Positions 52,201-61,035 of a stretch of DNA of 64,000 nucleotides are shown piece by piece. The DNA comes from Pseudomonas fluorescens (GTDB lineage Bacteria > Pseudomonadota > Gammaproteobacteria > Pseudomonadales > Pseudomonadaceae). Position numbers and translations under genes: made by a program. Within the stretch, counting starts at the first letter, position 1. Every line of letters starts with the position of its first letter. The stretch lies in contig NZ_CP012831.1 of NCBI RefSeq assembly GCF_001307275.1, positions 186,001 to 250,000 on the forward strand, read 5' to 3'. The notes under the pieces were generated by a model. It did no database searches. It was given only the letters and a program-made list of their open reading frames with translations, and was not told the origin of the DNA.

Positions 52201-52925
52201 GGCAGGTTGTCCGCCAGCGGTTGCAGCTCACCGGTCAACTGGCCTTGCAGGTAGCCGCTACTGTCGGCCTTGAGGTTGAGGGTCTTGAGCAGATTGCCGT
52301 CGACTTTCAGGTCCAGGGCCCAGGGCGTGGCCCCCGGCGCGGGCAAGGTCAATCGGCCTTCGGCATTCAACGGCCAGTCGCCGCCGGGCTTGAGCAAGCC
52401 GGACAGTTTCAGACCCAGCTCGTCGCGCTGCAACTGCACCGAGTCGATCTGCAGGCCCTCGGCGGTCCAATGGGCAGCCAATTGCAGGCCCTTGAGTTGC
52501 TCGCTGCCGTTGAACGACAGGCTGCCGACTTGCACATCGCCCAATTCGATCGCGAGCGGCAAGTCCAGGTCCGGCAAGCTGATCGGGCCGCTGCTCGGCG
52601 CATCGGTCGAAGCGGGCAACTGCAAGGCGACCTGGTCGGCCTTGAGCTGTTCGATGCACAGGGTCATGCGCGCCAGGCACAACGGCGACCAGGCGAATAT
52701 CACTCGATCCAACGCCACCCGACTGTCGCCCTGCTGCCACAGCAGGTGATCGGCGCTCCACTGCCCGCCCAGCCGGCCCTGGAAATTCTCCACGGCCAGC
52801 CCCGGCACCAGGCCAAGGGCCCAGCGGCTGCCAAATGCCGTGCCCAGCACCGTGCTCAAGGCCAGCACGACCGCCAGCAGCCCCCCAACGAGGGCCAGTA
52901 GCGTTATTTTCACACCACGCTTCAC
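49239..52925 (-). CDS. tamB: translocation and assembly module inner-membrane protein TamB
   Basis: 1228 aa. One N-terminal membrane helix (about 8-28), then a very long beta-rich body of repeating short strands (an AsmA/TamB-type bridge across the periplasm) ending in the DUF490 domain ('QALSYLVLGRPL' to 'LDIFYKRDF'). Works with TamA in outer-membrane protein or lipid transport. Overlaps tamA by four bases. Confidence 0.96.
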   Translation of the reverse strand: MKRGVKITLLALVGGLLAVVLALSTVLGTAFGSRWALGLVPGLAVENFQGRLGGQWSADHLLWQQGDSRVALDRVIFAWSPLCLARMTLCIEQLKADQVALQLPASTDAPSSGPISLPDLDLPLAIELGDVQVGSLSFNGSEQLKGLQLAAHWTAEGLQIDSVQLQRDELGLKLSGLLKPGGDWPLNAEGRLTLPAPGATPWALDLKVDGNLLKTLNLKADSSGYLQGQLTGELQPLADNLPAKVRITADGFKASADLPDTLLLNQLELTGEGDLKKGYQLLGKATLPAEKGPVALLLQGTVDANGARIAGLDLDAGNQQSLKLSGQVDWRDGLSAEAKVAWLDFPWHRLYPLIDEPQVTLRSFNGEVSYTDGNYLGNFQAALDGPAGAFSLDSPFSGNLTQIHLPQLKLAAGQGKAEGHLSLQFADGIAWDTALQLSAINPAYWLGELPGILAGPLRSKGAMKNDRLELDADLDLKGKLRGQPALFQAKASGAGEQWNLSALDIRLGDNRINGTGSLQQKLTGQIDIKLARLAQLWPQLRGQVVGRVDVAGTLKAPQGKLGLQGTQLALQDNRLQSLNLDATLDRAQRGKLDLKASGIRAGETSLGALTVSGQGDIKRQTLNLDLQGPQLDTTLALDGALDQGNWRGRLASGEVQAGGQAWRLQAPAKLERLTDGTLNVGAHCWRSGEASLCGEDQRLMPEPKLRYHLKQFPIESLAQWMPKDFAWQGRLNADLQLDLPASGPNGRILVDASGGTLRIRDKAGDKAQWLDFPYQTLTLNSRLTPKRIDTDLNFVGAKLGELVLQAQINPLPASKPLSGSFRLTGLDLSVARPFVPMVEALTGHLNGSGTLSGGLLAPQVNGNLVLSDGEVSGPELPISLEALQVRAMIAGETVRLDGAWKSGKRGQGSLTGNIGWGEALTLNLALKGSQLPVTVEPYAVLDVAPDLNITMQGEQLSIAGKVLVPKGEITVRELPPSTVKVSDDTVIVGHQTEEGKAPIAMAMDIDVIVGQDKLAFSGFGLTANVQGQVHIGDNMDTRGELWLNDGRYRAYGQRLTVRRARLLFAGPIDQPYLDIEAIRQTDDVIAGIRLSGSAEQPTTQIFSEPAMSQEQALSYLVLGRPLSTTGEDNNMLAQAALGLGLMGSSGVTSSLANNLGIDDFQLDTQGSGNTTSVVASGNLSEKLSLRYGVGVFEPANTIALRYKLSKKVYLEAASGVASSLDIFYKRDF

Positions 52926-54649
52926 AGCTCAGGCCCCATGGAAAAGTGCAACCGAATGCCGCCTTCATCGTCCATCGCATGGGCCAGGTCGAGGCGGATC
53001 GGCCCCACCGGCGACACCCAGCGCACGCCGACACCCACGCCGGTCTTCAGGCTCGGCAGCTCAAGGCTGTTGAAGGAGTTGCCCTGGTCGATGAACGTCG
53101 CCACTCGCCATTTTTCCGCGATGGAATACTGATACTCGAGGCTGCCGGCGACCATGTAGCGACCACCGATACGGTCGCCCTCGGAGTTTTCCGGCGACAG
53201 GCTCTGGTAGTCGTAACCCCGCACGCTCTGGTCGCCACCGGCAAAAAAGCGCAGGGACGGTGGAATGGATTTGTAGCCATTGGTGGCGCTGCCGCCGATT
53301 TGCGCCCGCGCCAGCAAGCGATGCTTGTCGAACACCGTGGTCAGGCCCTTGACCATGGCGGTGCCGTATACAAGGTTATTGTCCGAGCCCAGCCCTTCCT
53401 TGGCGACCTTGGTATCGAACTGCAAACGGTAGCCGTTGTGCGGGTCGATGCGGTTGTCGCTGCGCAGATAGGAATAGCTCACGCCCGGCATCAACAGCGT
53501 ACTCAGGCCCGCATCGTCGCCGAGGCGGTACTCCTCGCGCTGCCACTTGAGCGACACCACCCGCTGCCAGCCGCTGGGCAACTTGCTGTGCCATTCCGGG
53601 CCCACGGTGAGCAGTTTGCTGAGGCTGTCGGTGCCGGCCAGTTCTTCATATTGATAACCGCCGGCGTAGCGCATCTTGTCGGTCAGCGGCGGGTCCAGCG
53701 GCACGTCGTACCACAGGCCGACATTCTGCCGAGGCGCCGACACTTCCGCTTCCCAGCCATAGCTGTGGCCCTGGGGGTTGACCCAGTGGCGCGTCCAGTT
53801 GGCTTTGGCCCGGGGGCCTACGTCGGTGGAAAAACCCAGGCCCAGGCCCATGGTGCGTGGCTTGCGCGTGTCGAGCTTGACCGCCACCGGAATGACATTG
53901 TTGGTGGCGGCGGTGGGGGCCGCATCCACCCGAACACCTTCGAAATAGCCGCTCGATTGCAAGGCCTGGTTGAGTTCGGCAATCAGCTCGGAGTCGTACG
54001 CCGTGCCCGCCTTGAACGGCACCATGCGTTGCAGCAGGTCTTCGTCGAACGGCGTGTCGCCCTCGAAACTCACCGGGCCCAAGGCATAGCGCGGGCCGCT
54101 GTCGTAGACCAGCTCGATATCGGCGATGCCCGCCTGGGGGTCCACCAGGAGTTTCTGCTGGGTGAAACGCCCGCTGAAATAACCGTAACGCGAGGCCTGG
54201 TTCTGGATCACCCGCTTGGCGTCTTCATAGCGACCATGGTTGAGTACCGCGCCGGGCTTCAGCGCGGCATTGCCGGGCACGCGAAAAGCCTTGAGCGAAG
54301 CCGCCGGCCCATCGATGCGCACGGTGACGTTGCGCAGGTGCACCGGCTCGCCGGGGTCGATGGTCAGCACCAGCCGTGGATCCTTGCCGCCCTTGACCTC
54401 GCTGTCGATCTGCGGCTGGTAGTAGCCCAGCGCCTGGGCGGCCTTGCGCGCCTGTTCCTCGGCGCCGCGACTGAAGCGCAGCAAGGCTTCCTCGTCACGG
54501 TCCCCCACGCCACCGATATAACCTTCGACGTTGGCCTTGAGTTCATCATTGGACGGCTGGACGCGTACTTCCAATTCACTGTTTGCCAGTGCCGCACAGC
54601 TGAGGGACAGCAAGAGCGCGCCACGGGTCATTCTTCCTGGGAAATTCAT
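52922..54649 (-). CDS. tamA: translocation and assembly module outer-membrane protein TamA
   Basis: 575 aa. Signal peptide about 1-22, three POTRA domains (about 25-260) and a 16-strand Omp85 barrel ending in '...DDEGGIRLHFSMGPEL'. The barrel motif 'FFAGGDQSVRGYDYQSL' carries the conserved RGY in loop 6. Confidence 0.96.
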   Translation of the reverse strand: MNFPGRMTRGALLLSLSCAALANSELEVRVQPSNDELKANVEGYIGGVGDRDEEALLRFSRGAEEQARKAAQALGYYQPQIDSEVKGGKDPRLVLTIDPGEPVHLRNVTVRIDGPAASLKAFRVPGNAALKPGAVLNHGRYEDAKRVIQNQASRYGYFSGRFTQQKLLVDPQAGIADIELVYDSGPRYALGPVSFEGDTPFDEDLLQRMVPFKAGTAYDSELIAELNQALQSSGYFEGVRVDAAPTAATNNVIPVAVKLDTRKPRTMGLGLGFSTDVGPRAKANWTRHWVNPQGHSYGWEAEVSAPRQNVGLWYDVPLDPPLTDKMRYAGGYQYEELAGTDSLSKLLTVGPEWHSKLPSGWQRVVSLKWQREEYRLGDDAGLSTLLMPGVSYSYLRSDNRIDPHNGYRLQFDTKVAKEGLGSDNNLVYGTAMVKGLTTVFDKHRLLARAQIGGSATNGYKSIPPSLRFFAGGDQSVRGYDYQSLSPENSEGDRIGGRYMVAGSLEYQYSIAEKWRVATFIDQGNSFNSLELPSLKTGVGVGVRWVSPVGPIRLDLAHAMDDEGGIRLHFSMGPEL

Positions 54650-54714
54650 GGCGCGGATGCTATCACGAGCGTAGGTGCTTGATAGAGCCAGACATTTCCT
54701 AAAAGTTCGCCCGA

Positions 54715-55362
54715 CTATGCCGTTGCGCTTTGCAGAATCTGCGGGTTGGCGTGGAAGAACACATGCTCGCGGATCGGTCCTACCGCGACTTCACCGATTT
54801 CCTCGTATCCCTGGCGTTTATAGAACTCAAGGTAGCGCGGGTTTCCGGTGTCCAGCACCACCCCTTGGGAATGCTCGTCCACCGCACACCAGTTATGGAC
54901 CGCCTCGAGCAACTGCTCGCCGAAATGCTTGCCCTGGAACTGTGGGTGCACCCCCAGCAGCGGCAATACATGGACTGCGTCCGACGGCAGGCAGGCCAGC
55001 ACCGCCGCGTGGTACTCCAGATAGCGCCGGGTGCAGCGAAAACCGGTGCTCAAGACCATGCGCAGGCGCCAGGCCCAGCTTTCGGTGATGCCCAGGCGCC
55101 GCTGCGGCGGGGCGATCAGGGCGATACCAATCAGGCGGTCGTTGACCAGCAGGCCGATGGCCGGCAGGTCCTGGAGAAAATGCTGCTTGACCAGCTCACG
55201 CACCGTGGCCCGGACCCGCTGTTCATAACCGGGACGCTCGGATTCGAACAGGTAGCTGAAGGTAGGCTCATGGCGATAGGCCTGGTACAGCAACGAACGG
55301 GCTTCGCGGGAATAACCACTGTCGAGCATATGGACGTCGGCGATGGCGGCGGTTTCAGGCAT
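54715..55362 (-). CDS. GNAT-family N-acetyltransferase
   Basis: 215 aa from the ATG at 55362 (MPETAAIADVHM; CAGGAGA upstream); a longer reading crosses a REP element and is wrong. The acetyl-CoA motif A is 'LLGVHPQFQGKHFGEQLLEAV', followed by 'VVLDTGNPRYLEFYKRQGYEE'. Substrate unknown. Confidence 0.88.
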   Translation of the reverse strand: MPETAAIADVHMLDSGYSREARSLLYQAYRHEPTFSYLFESERPGYEQRVRATVRELVKQHFLQDLPAIGLLVNDRLIGIALIAPPQRRLGITESWAWRLRMVLSTGFRCTRRYLEYHAAVLACLPSDAVHVLPLLGVHPQFQGKHFGEQLLEAVHNWCAVDEHSQGVVLDTGNPRYLEFYKRQGYEEIGEVAVGPIREHVFFHANPQILQSATA

Positions 55363-55407
55363 GATGGCAGATCTCCTGGGCGGGCTCGGTGAAGCCTGAG
55401 CAAAGAC

Positions 55408-55498
55408 CTTGTGGGAGCAAGGCTTGCCCGCGATGAAAGCGATACGGTCTTTCAGGAATCGAGTTGTCTGTTTCGCGAGCAAGCTTTGCTCCCACAAA
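55408..55498. repeat. paired REP element
   Basis: Inverted REP pair (cttgtgggagcaaggcttgc / gcaagctttgctcccacaaa) in the divergent space between the GNAT gene and xthA. Confidence 0.9.
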
Positions 55499-55599
55499 GC
55501 GTTCGCCAAAAGGACATTAGCAGCGCATTTGTCCTACTGCCACGCTGGCTCCCTTCCCACATGTCAGCTAGCATCGCAGTTTTGCCAGGACAGCCGACC

Positions 55600-56412
55600 A
55601 TGAAGATCGTCTCCTTCAACATCAACGGGCTGCGCGCCCGCCCCCATCAGCTGGCGGCGCTGATCGAGAAGCACCAGCCGGATGTGATCGGGCTGCAGGA
55701 AACCAAGGTTCACGACGAACAATTCCCCCTGGCCGAGGTGCAGGCCCTGGGTTACCACGTGCATTACCACGGGCAAAAAGGCCACTACGGCGTCGCCCTG
55801 CTCTCCCGCCAGGCGCCGCTGAGCCTGTACAAAGGTTTCGAAAGTGACGACGAGGACGCCCAGCGGCGCTTCATCTGGGGCACCTTCGCCGATGCCAACG
55901 GCGCACCGGTGACCATCATGAACGGTTACTTCCCCCAGGGTGAAAGCCGTGACCATCCGACCAAATTCCCGGCCAAGGAGCGGTTCTACAGCGATTTGCA
56001 GCAACTGCTGGAAAGCCGCTTCAGCAACGACCAGCCGGTGGTGGTGATGGGCGACGTGAACATTTCCCCGGAAGACTGCGACATCGGCATCGGCCCGGAC
56101 AACATGAAGCGCTGGTTGAAAACCGGCAAATGCAGCTTCTTGCCGGAAGAGCGCGAATGGATGGCCCGCCTGAAGAACTGGGGCCTGGTGGACAGCTTCC
56201 GCCACCTGAACCCGGACGTCACCGACCGTTTCAGTTGGTTCGACTACCGCAGCCGCGGTTTCGAGGACGAGCCCAAGCGCGGCCTGCGCATCGACCTGAT
56301 CCTCACCTCCCACGGCCTGCTGCCGCGGGTCAAGGACGCTGGCGTGGACTATGAGCTGCGGGGCATGGAAAAACCGTCGGACCACGCGCCGATCTGGTTG
56401 CAATTGAGCTGA
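55600..56412 (+). CDS. xthA: exonuclease III
   Basis: 270 aa from the ATG at 55600 ([13 protein letters not shown]). Exonuclease/AP-endonuclease fold with 'GLQETKVHD' (metal Glu), '[13 protein letters not shown]' and the C-terminal 'PSDHAPIW' catalytic His. Repairs abasic sites and trims 3' ends. Confidence 0.96.
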   Translation: MKIVSFNINGLRARPHQLAALIEKHQPDVIGLQETKVHDEQFPLAEVQALGYHVHYHGQKGHYGVALLSRQAPLSLYKGFESDDEDAQRRFIWGTFADANGAPVTIMNGYFPQGESRDHPTKFPAKERFYSDLQQLLESRFSNDQPVVVMGDVNISPEDCDIGIGPDNMKRWLKTGKCSFLPEEREWMARLKNWGLVDSFRHLNPDVTDRFSWFDYRSRGFEDEPKRGLRIDLILTSHGLLPRVKDAGVDYELRGMEKPSDHAPIWLQLS

Positions 56413-56421
56413 TCGCGTCCC

Positions 56422-56513
56422 CCTGTGGGAGCGAGCTTGCTCGCGATAGCGATCCAGCTGTCACATTTGATCTTGAATGTGCCGCCGCCATCGCGAGCAA
56501 GCTCGCTCCCACA
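56422..56513. repeat. paired REP element
   Basis: Inverted REP pair immediately after the xthA stop. Confidence 0.92.
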
Positions 56514-56606
56514 TTGGATTTCGGTGCTCCGTCGCACCCCTGTCACCTTTCAGTAACCTGACTGACTTAATCTTCCGGCACTTCCTCGGGTTCAGAAGGT
56601 GCCGGC

Positions 56607-57941
56607 ATGCGGCTGTGTGTTGTGGTTTTCATGGGCCTCTGGCTGCCGTTCGTAGCATGGGCCGGCAATTTGCCCATTCCCGAACAGGGCCCTGCCTTGC
56701 GCCTCCAGGGCTCCAATACCATCGGTGCGGCGCTGGGGCCGGCCCTGGTCAGAGGCTTGATGGAAGATCAGGGCCTGCTCAGGGTCAGCAGCGAAATCAC
56801 CGGGCGCGACAACGAGCAGCGCATCGTTGGCCTGACCGCCGATGGCCGGCGGGTGGAAGTCGACATCGCGGCCCACGGCTCCAGCACCGGTTTCACCGCC
56901 CTCAAGCAAGCCAGCGCCGACCTGGCGGCCTCTTCCCGGCCGATCAAGGACAGTGAACTGAAGGAATTGTCGTCCCTGGGCGACCTGAAAAGTCCTGCCG
57001 CCGAGCAGGTCATCGCCATTGATGGCCTGGCGATCATCCTTCATTCCTCCAACCCGCTGCGCCAACTCGATACCGTGCAACTGGCGCGGATGTTCAGCGG
57101 CGAGGCAAAAACCTGGGAGTCCGTCGGCGGAACGGGCGGGCCGATTCATTTGTATGCCCGGGATGAACAGTCCGGCACCTACGACACCTTCAAGGAACTG
57201 GTCCTCAGCCGACAGGGAAAACGGCTGGATCCTACCGCGCGGCGCTTCGAGTCGAGCGAACAGTTGTCCGACGCTGTCAGCCAGGACCCGCAAGGCATCG
57301 GTTTCATCGGTTTGCCCTACGTGCGCCAGGCCAAGGCGCTGGCCATTGTCGACGGCGCTTCCCAACCCATGCTGCCGCTCAACCACTTGATCGCCACCGA
57401 AGACTACCCACTCTCCCGGCGCCTGTTCTTCTATTTGCCCCCCTGGGGCACCAACCCGTGGGCCGAGGCATTGGTGGCGTTTACCCAAAGCGATAAAGGC
57501 CAGGCCATCGTCGCGGCGAACGGGTTTATCGCCCAGACCGTCCAGGCCATGGCCGTCACGCCGAATGCACTGATGCCCGAGGGGTACCAGGCCCTGAGCC
57601 GCCACGCCCAACGCTTGACCGTGAATTTTCGCTTCGAAGAAGGCAGCGCCAGCCTGGACAACAAGGCCCACCAGGACCTGAGCCGCGTGCTCGACTATAT
57701 ACAGCAGCACGGCAAAGCCGACCGACGCGTGACCCTGGTAGGTTTTGGCGACGCCAAGGATGATCCGGCGCGGGCCGACCTGCTGTCCAAACTGCGAGCC
57801 ATGGCGGTGCGCCGTGAACTGGTCAAATACGGCGTGGCGTTGCGGGAAGTACGAGGGTTCGGCGCCTTGATGCCGGTGGCGGCCAATAGCGGGGATGAAG
57901 GCAGGGTTCGGAATCGGCGGGTGGAGGTATGGGTGTACTAG
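56607..57941 (+). CDS. PstS-like phosphate-binding protein fused to OmpA domain
   Basis: 444 aa. Signal peptide 1-19 (AWA). Residues ~30-310 are a phosphate-type solute-binding fold with 'LQGSNTIGAAL', 'HGSSTGF', 'SSRPIKDSEL' and 'RDEQSGTYDTF'. Residues ~330-444 are an OmpA-like peptidoglycan-binding domain ('NFRFEEGSASLDNKAHQDL', 'VGFGDAKDD', 'RNRRVEVWV'). It may hold a phosphate- or anion-sensing domain near the wall. No pst transporter genes lie nearby. Confidence 0.9.
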   Translation: MRLCVVVFMGLWLPFVAWAGNLPIPEQGPALRLQGSNTIGAALGPALVRGLMEDQGLLRVSSEITGRDNEQRIVGLTADGRRVEVDIAAHGSSTGFTALKQASADLAASSRPIKDSELKELSSLGDLKSPAAEQVIAIDGLAIILHSSNPLRQLDTVQLARMFSGEAKTWESVGGTGGPIHLYARDEQSGTYDTFKELVLSRQGKRLDPTARRFESSEQLSDAVSQDPQGIGFIGLPYVRQAKALAIVDGASQPMLPLNHLIATEDYPLSRRLFFYLPPWGTNPWAEALVAFTQSDKGQAIVAANGFIAQTVQAMAVTPNALMPEGYQALSRHAQRLTVNFRFEEGSASLDNKAHQDLSRVLDYIQQHGKADRRVTLVGFGDAKDDPARADLLSKLRAMAVRRELVKYGVALREVRGFGALMPVAANSGDEGRVRNRRVEVWVY

Positions 57942-57969
57942 AACGACGCCATCAAAAAGCGCCCCCGCT

Positions 57970-58107
57970 TTTGTGGCGAGGGAGCTTGCTCCCGCTCGGC
58001 TGCGCAGCAGTCGTAAAACCGGCTGGCGCGGTGTGGCTGGAAAACCGCGCCAACCGGTTTTGGGGTGGCTTCGCCACCCAGCGGGAGCAAGCTCCCTCGC
58101 CACAAAA
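57970..58107. repeat. second-type REP pair
   Basis: An inverted pair with a different core (tggcgagggagcttgctcccgct), about 85 bases apart. It differs from the other REPs in this window (gcgaggGAGCTTGCTCCC in place of gggagCGAGCTTGCTCG). Part of the gene-free stretch 57942-58359. Confidence 0.85.
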
Positions 58108-58232
58108 GCCTGGCCTTCAAGGCTCGAGGCGCCATATTGCCCTGGGCATCCAGCAATTGATCGAATTGAGTGGGCAGCTGGCAAACCGCGCGCTGGACGA
58201 CGTCGAAGCGCGTCCGTCGACATAGCGCATTT

Positions 58233-58326
58233 CCCTGTGGGAGCGAGCTTGCTCGCGAAGGCGGTTTGTCAGCCAACACTTGATCGACAGACAGATCGCT
58301 TTCGCGAGCAAGCTCGCTCCCACAAG
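58233..58326. repeat. paired REP element
   Basis: Inverted REP pair of the common type, just before the end of the peptidase gene. Together with the preceding pair it accounts for most of 57942-58359; I see no gene in the remainder. Confidence 0.92.
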
Positions 58327-58359
58327 GTTTCGAGGCGCTCGAGGTTATGGCATGGTGCG

Positions 58360-59598
58360 TTACCGCCCCGCCAACTCCATGATCATCCGCGACAGCAGAT
58401 AAATCCTGGGCACCACGCTCTCGACTTCCGCGTACTCCTCCGGCGTATGGATATTCCCGCCAACGATGCCAAAACCATCCAGCGTCGGCGTGCCGACACC
58501 GGCCGAGAGGCTGGCATCCGCCGCGCCGCCGCTGCCTTCCTCGGTGAGCTTGCGCCCCAGTTCGCCATAGATGCCTTGGGCCATGGCCATCAACCGGTCC
58601 GACTCCGCCGTCTGAGGCATCGGTGGCAGGCCGCGCTTGAGGCTGGTGGTGACTTCGGTGTCGGCGATCAACTTGTCCTGCGAGACTCGGGCCAGGTCTT
58701 TTTCGATGCGGTCGAATTCTTCCGGCACCGCCGCCCGTACATCGGCCTTGGCGCTCGCCTGGTCGGGAATCACGTTGGTCCGGTCGCCGGCCTTGATCAC
58801 CGTGAAATTGATGGTGGTTTTCTTTTCCGCGTCGCCGAGCTTGCCCAGTTGCAAGATCTGGTGCGCGGCTTCCATCGCCGCATTGCGCCCCAGTTCCGGC
58901 GCGACGCCGGCGTGGGACGCTTTGCCCTTGACCTCCACCAGCGCCGTCGCACTGCCCTTGCGCCAGACCACCAGGCCGTCGGCCGGGCGACCCGGTTCGA
59001 GGTTGAGGGTCACGTCATGAGCCTTGGCGGTTTTCTTGATCAGGTCGGTGGCGGCGTCCGAGCCGGTTTCTTCGCTGGCGTCGAGCAGGAAAGTAATCTG
59101 CGCGTAGTTCTTGAAATCCAGGTTCTTGAGCACCTTCAAGGCGTAGATCCCCGCGACGATACCGCCCTTGTCGTCCATCACTCCCGGCCCGTAGGCGCGG
59201 CCATCCTTGATATGGAACGGGCGTTCGGCGGCCGAGCCCTCCTTGAACACCGTGTCCATGTGGGCCATCAGCAGGATTTTCGCTTTACCGGTGCCCTTGA
59301 GGGTCGCCAGGATGTGCTGGGTACCGTCCGAGTTCGGCACCTTCTCAATGGTCGCGCCCAACTTTTTCAGTTCGTCGATGGCAATGTCGCCGACCTGGGT
59401 CAGCCCCGGCACATACCCGGAGCCGGAGTCGATATTCACCAGACGCTCCAGCAACTTCAGGGCCTCGCCCTTGTACTGCTGCGCATCGCTCAGGATTTGT
59501 TGATGGGGTTGGGCAAAGGCCATAGGGGTGAAGACGCCAAGGGCCAGGCTCAGGCCGAGGCTGACGGCCAGACGGGAGCGAACAGCGGTTATCGTCAT
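58360..59598 (-). CDS. M20-family metallopeptidase, carboxypeptidase G2-like
   Basis: 412 aa. Signal peptide about 1-29 (AFA). Di-zinc M20 ligands are visible: His in 'LLMAHMDTVF', Asp in 'GPGVMDDKGG', the Glu-Glu of 'DASEETGSDAA', Glu in 'LNLEPGRP' and His in 'GGNIHTPEEYAEV'. Resembles glutamate carboxypeptidase (CPG2), which removes C-terminal Glu from folates or peptides. Substrate is inferred. Confidence 0.9.
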   Translation of the reverse strand: MTITAVRSRLAVSLGLSLALGVFTPMAFAQPHQQILSDAQQYKGEALKLLERLVNIDSGSGYVPGLTQVGDIAIDELKKLGATIEKVPNSDGTQHILATLKGTGKAKILLMAHMDTVFKEGSAAERPFHIKDGRAYGPGVMDDKGGIVAGIYALKVLKNLDFKNYAQITFLLDASEETGSDAATDLIKKTAKAHDVTLNLEPGRPADGLVVWRKGSATALVEVKGKASHAGVAPELGRNAAMEAAHQILQLGKLGDAEKKTTINFTVIKAGDRTNVIPDQASAKADVRAAVPEEFDRIEKDLARVSQDKLIADTEVTTSLKRGLPPMPQTAESDRLMAMAQGIYGELGRKLTEEGSGGAADASLSAGVGTPTLDGFGIVGGNIHTPEEYAEVESVVPRIYLLSRMIMELAGR

Positions 59599-59683
59599 GA
59601 TTTCATCCTTGTTCCGTATCGAGAGAGTGCCATGGGCACCCTACCCGACAATGAACCAAGGCTCCAGGCAGCAAGAGGCCATC

Positions 59684-60769
59684 TCAGACAGAAACGGTCG
59701 ACGCTTCCAACACCGGTCGATGGCGGTGGCAAGTGACCCGGTTGCGCCCGCTGGTCTTGGCTTCGTACAGCGCCTGGTCTGCATCGTTGAGCCAGAGGGT
59801 CGCGTCGGCATAAGCCGGGTTGAAGACCGCGACGCCAATACTCAGGCTCACTTTCAGCGCCGGGTCCCGCTCGTAGCTGAGGGTCGCGAAGCGCTCACGC
59901 AAACCGTCCATGGCCTGCACCGCGTTGTGTTGGGTCAGGTCCGGCAGAATCACGCCAAACTCGTCGCCCCCATAACGCCCGACAACGTCGGCGGTACGCA
60001 GGTTCTGCCTGAGCAGCTTGCCGAGCTGACGCAGCACGATGTCGCCGGCCCCGTGGCCGTAGGTGTCATTGACGACCTTGAAATGGTCGATGTCGATCAA
60101 TGCAATCGCGCCACGGGGCGTCCCGTCCGCAGGTTGGCGCACGCAACGCTGGAATTCCTCGTTGAGACGATCTTTCCAGGCGCCATGGTTCAGCAACCCG
60201 GTCAGGCTGTCGGTACGACTCAGGGCCAGCAATTCCCGTTTTTGCCGGCCCAGGGTGTAGGCCTGGCGAAAGCAGATCCAGCCCAGTGCCATCGGATACA
60301 GGCACAGCAGTGGCAGACACGCGTAGATCTGCGCCGGGCTGGTCATGGGCACGCTGCTCAGCGGGAAGATGACCGTGCCCACGGCGATGCCTGCCACCTG
60401 CGCCATCACCCCGACGAGCAGGAAACGCAGGCCACCGATGGCGACGTTGTTCATCGCCATCATCGCCAGCGTGACGGCCGTGGGCAGAGGGTTGAATTGC
60501 ATCGCCGCGACCCAGAAGCCGCCAAGAAAGGCATCGATCAGCAGATTGCGGTGTTCGGCGTGATACGGCACCGCGCTGCGACGGGCCCACCAATAAGACA
60601 GGTGCGGCCAGAGCAGGCCGTTGAACAGCATGAAGCTCCAGACCCAGGGTGCCGGGTCGAGGGGATAAAGCGCGGCGCTGACCAGCAACAACCCCAGCGT
60701 CAGGCCCAGGGCGCGCGATACATAGAGCCTCCTGGCCAACGTCAGTCCCTTTTTTCCCGGTTTTTGCAT
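59684..60769 (-). CDS. MASE2-GGDEF diguanylate cyclase
   Basis: 361 aa. Residues ~10-175 hold six to seven membrane helices of the MASE2 sensor type. The GGDEF domain (about 185-345) is intact: 'RYGGDEFGVIL' with the I-site RTAD five residues upstream, so product inhibition is expected. It makes cyclic di-GMP. No EAL domain. Confidence 0.93.
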   Translation of the reverse strand: MQKPGKKGLTLARRLYVSRALGLTLGLLLVSAALYPLDPAPWVWSFMLFNGLLWPHLSYWWARRSAVPYHAEHRNLLIDAFLGGFWVAAMQFNPLPTAVTLAMMAMNNVAIGGLRFLLVGVMAQVAGIAVGTVIFPLSSVPMTSPAQIYACLPLLCLYPMALGWICFRQAYTLGRQKRELLALSRTDSLTGLLNHGAWKDRLNEEFQRCVRQPADGTPRGAIALIDIDHFKVVNDTYGHGAGDIVLRQLGKLLRQNLRTADVVGRYGGDEFGVILPDLTQHNAVQAMDGLRERFATLSYERDPALKVSLSIGVAVFNPAYADATLWLNDADQALYEAKTSGRNRVTCHRHRPVLEASTVSV

Positions 60770-61035
60770 GGACGCCTCTGCACCGCGGGTTCCCGAGTCA
60801 TCGGGATAGGGTTGTCTGGAGTCTATCAGGGCGGCATCAAATAGCCACCACTGATGCAGGGGTATTTATTCACATTCAAATGCGAGACTCTGATGGGATT
60901 TTGGCTATACATGACAAGGAAATCCGTAAGCCTTCGAAAGGAGGCCCCTGAGTAACGATGTCCCGGATTTAAGCTTCACTTATTACCGACTGATCCGTTT
61001 GATTACATTCTGTCGCAGCCCATGGAGGGCAAAAC

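Noticed and set aside
49179..52901. 1240-codon open frame on the plus strand
   Set aside because: It is antisense to tamB across its length. High-GC third-position bias opens the opposite frame; the protein is His/Gln/Leu-rich nonsense and tamB-tamA are clear.
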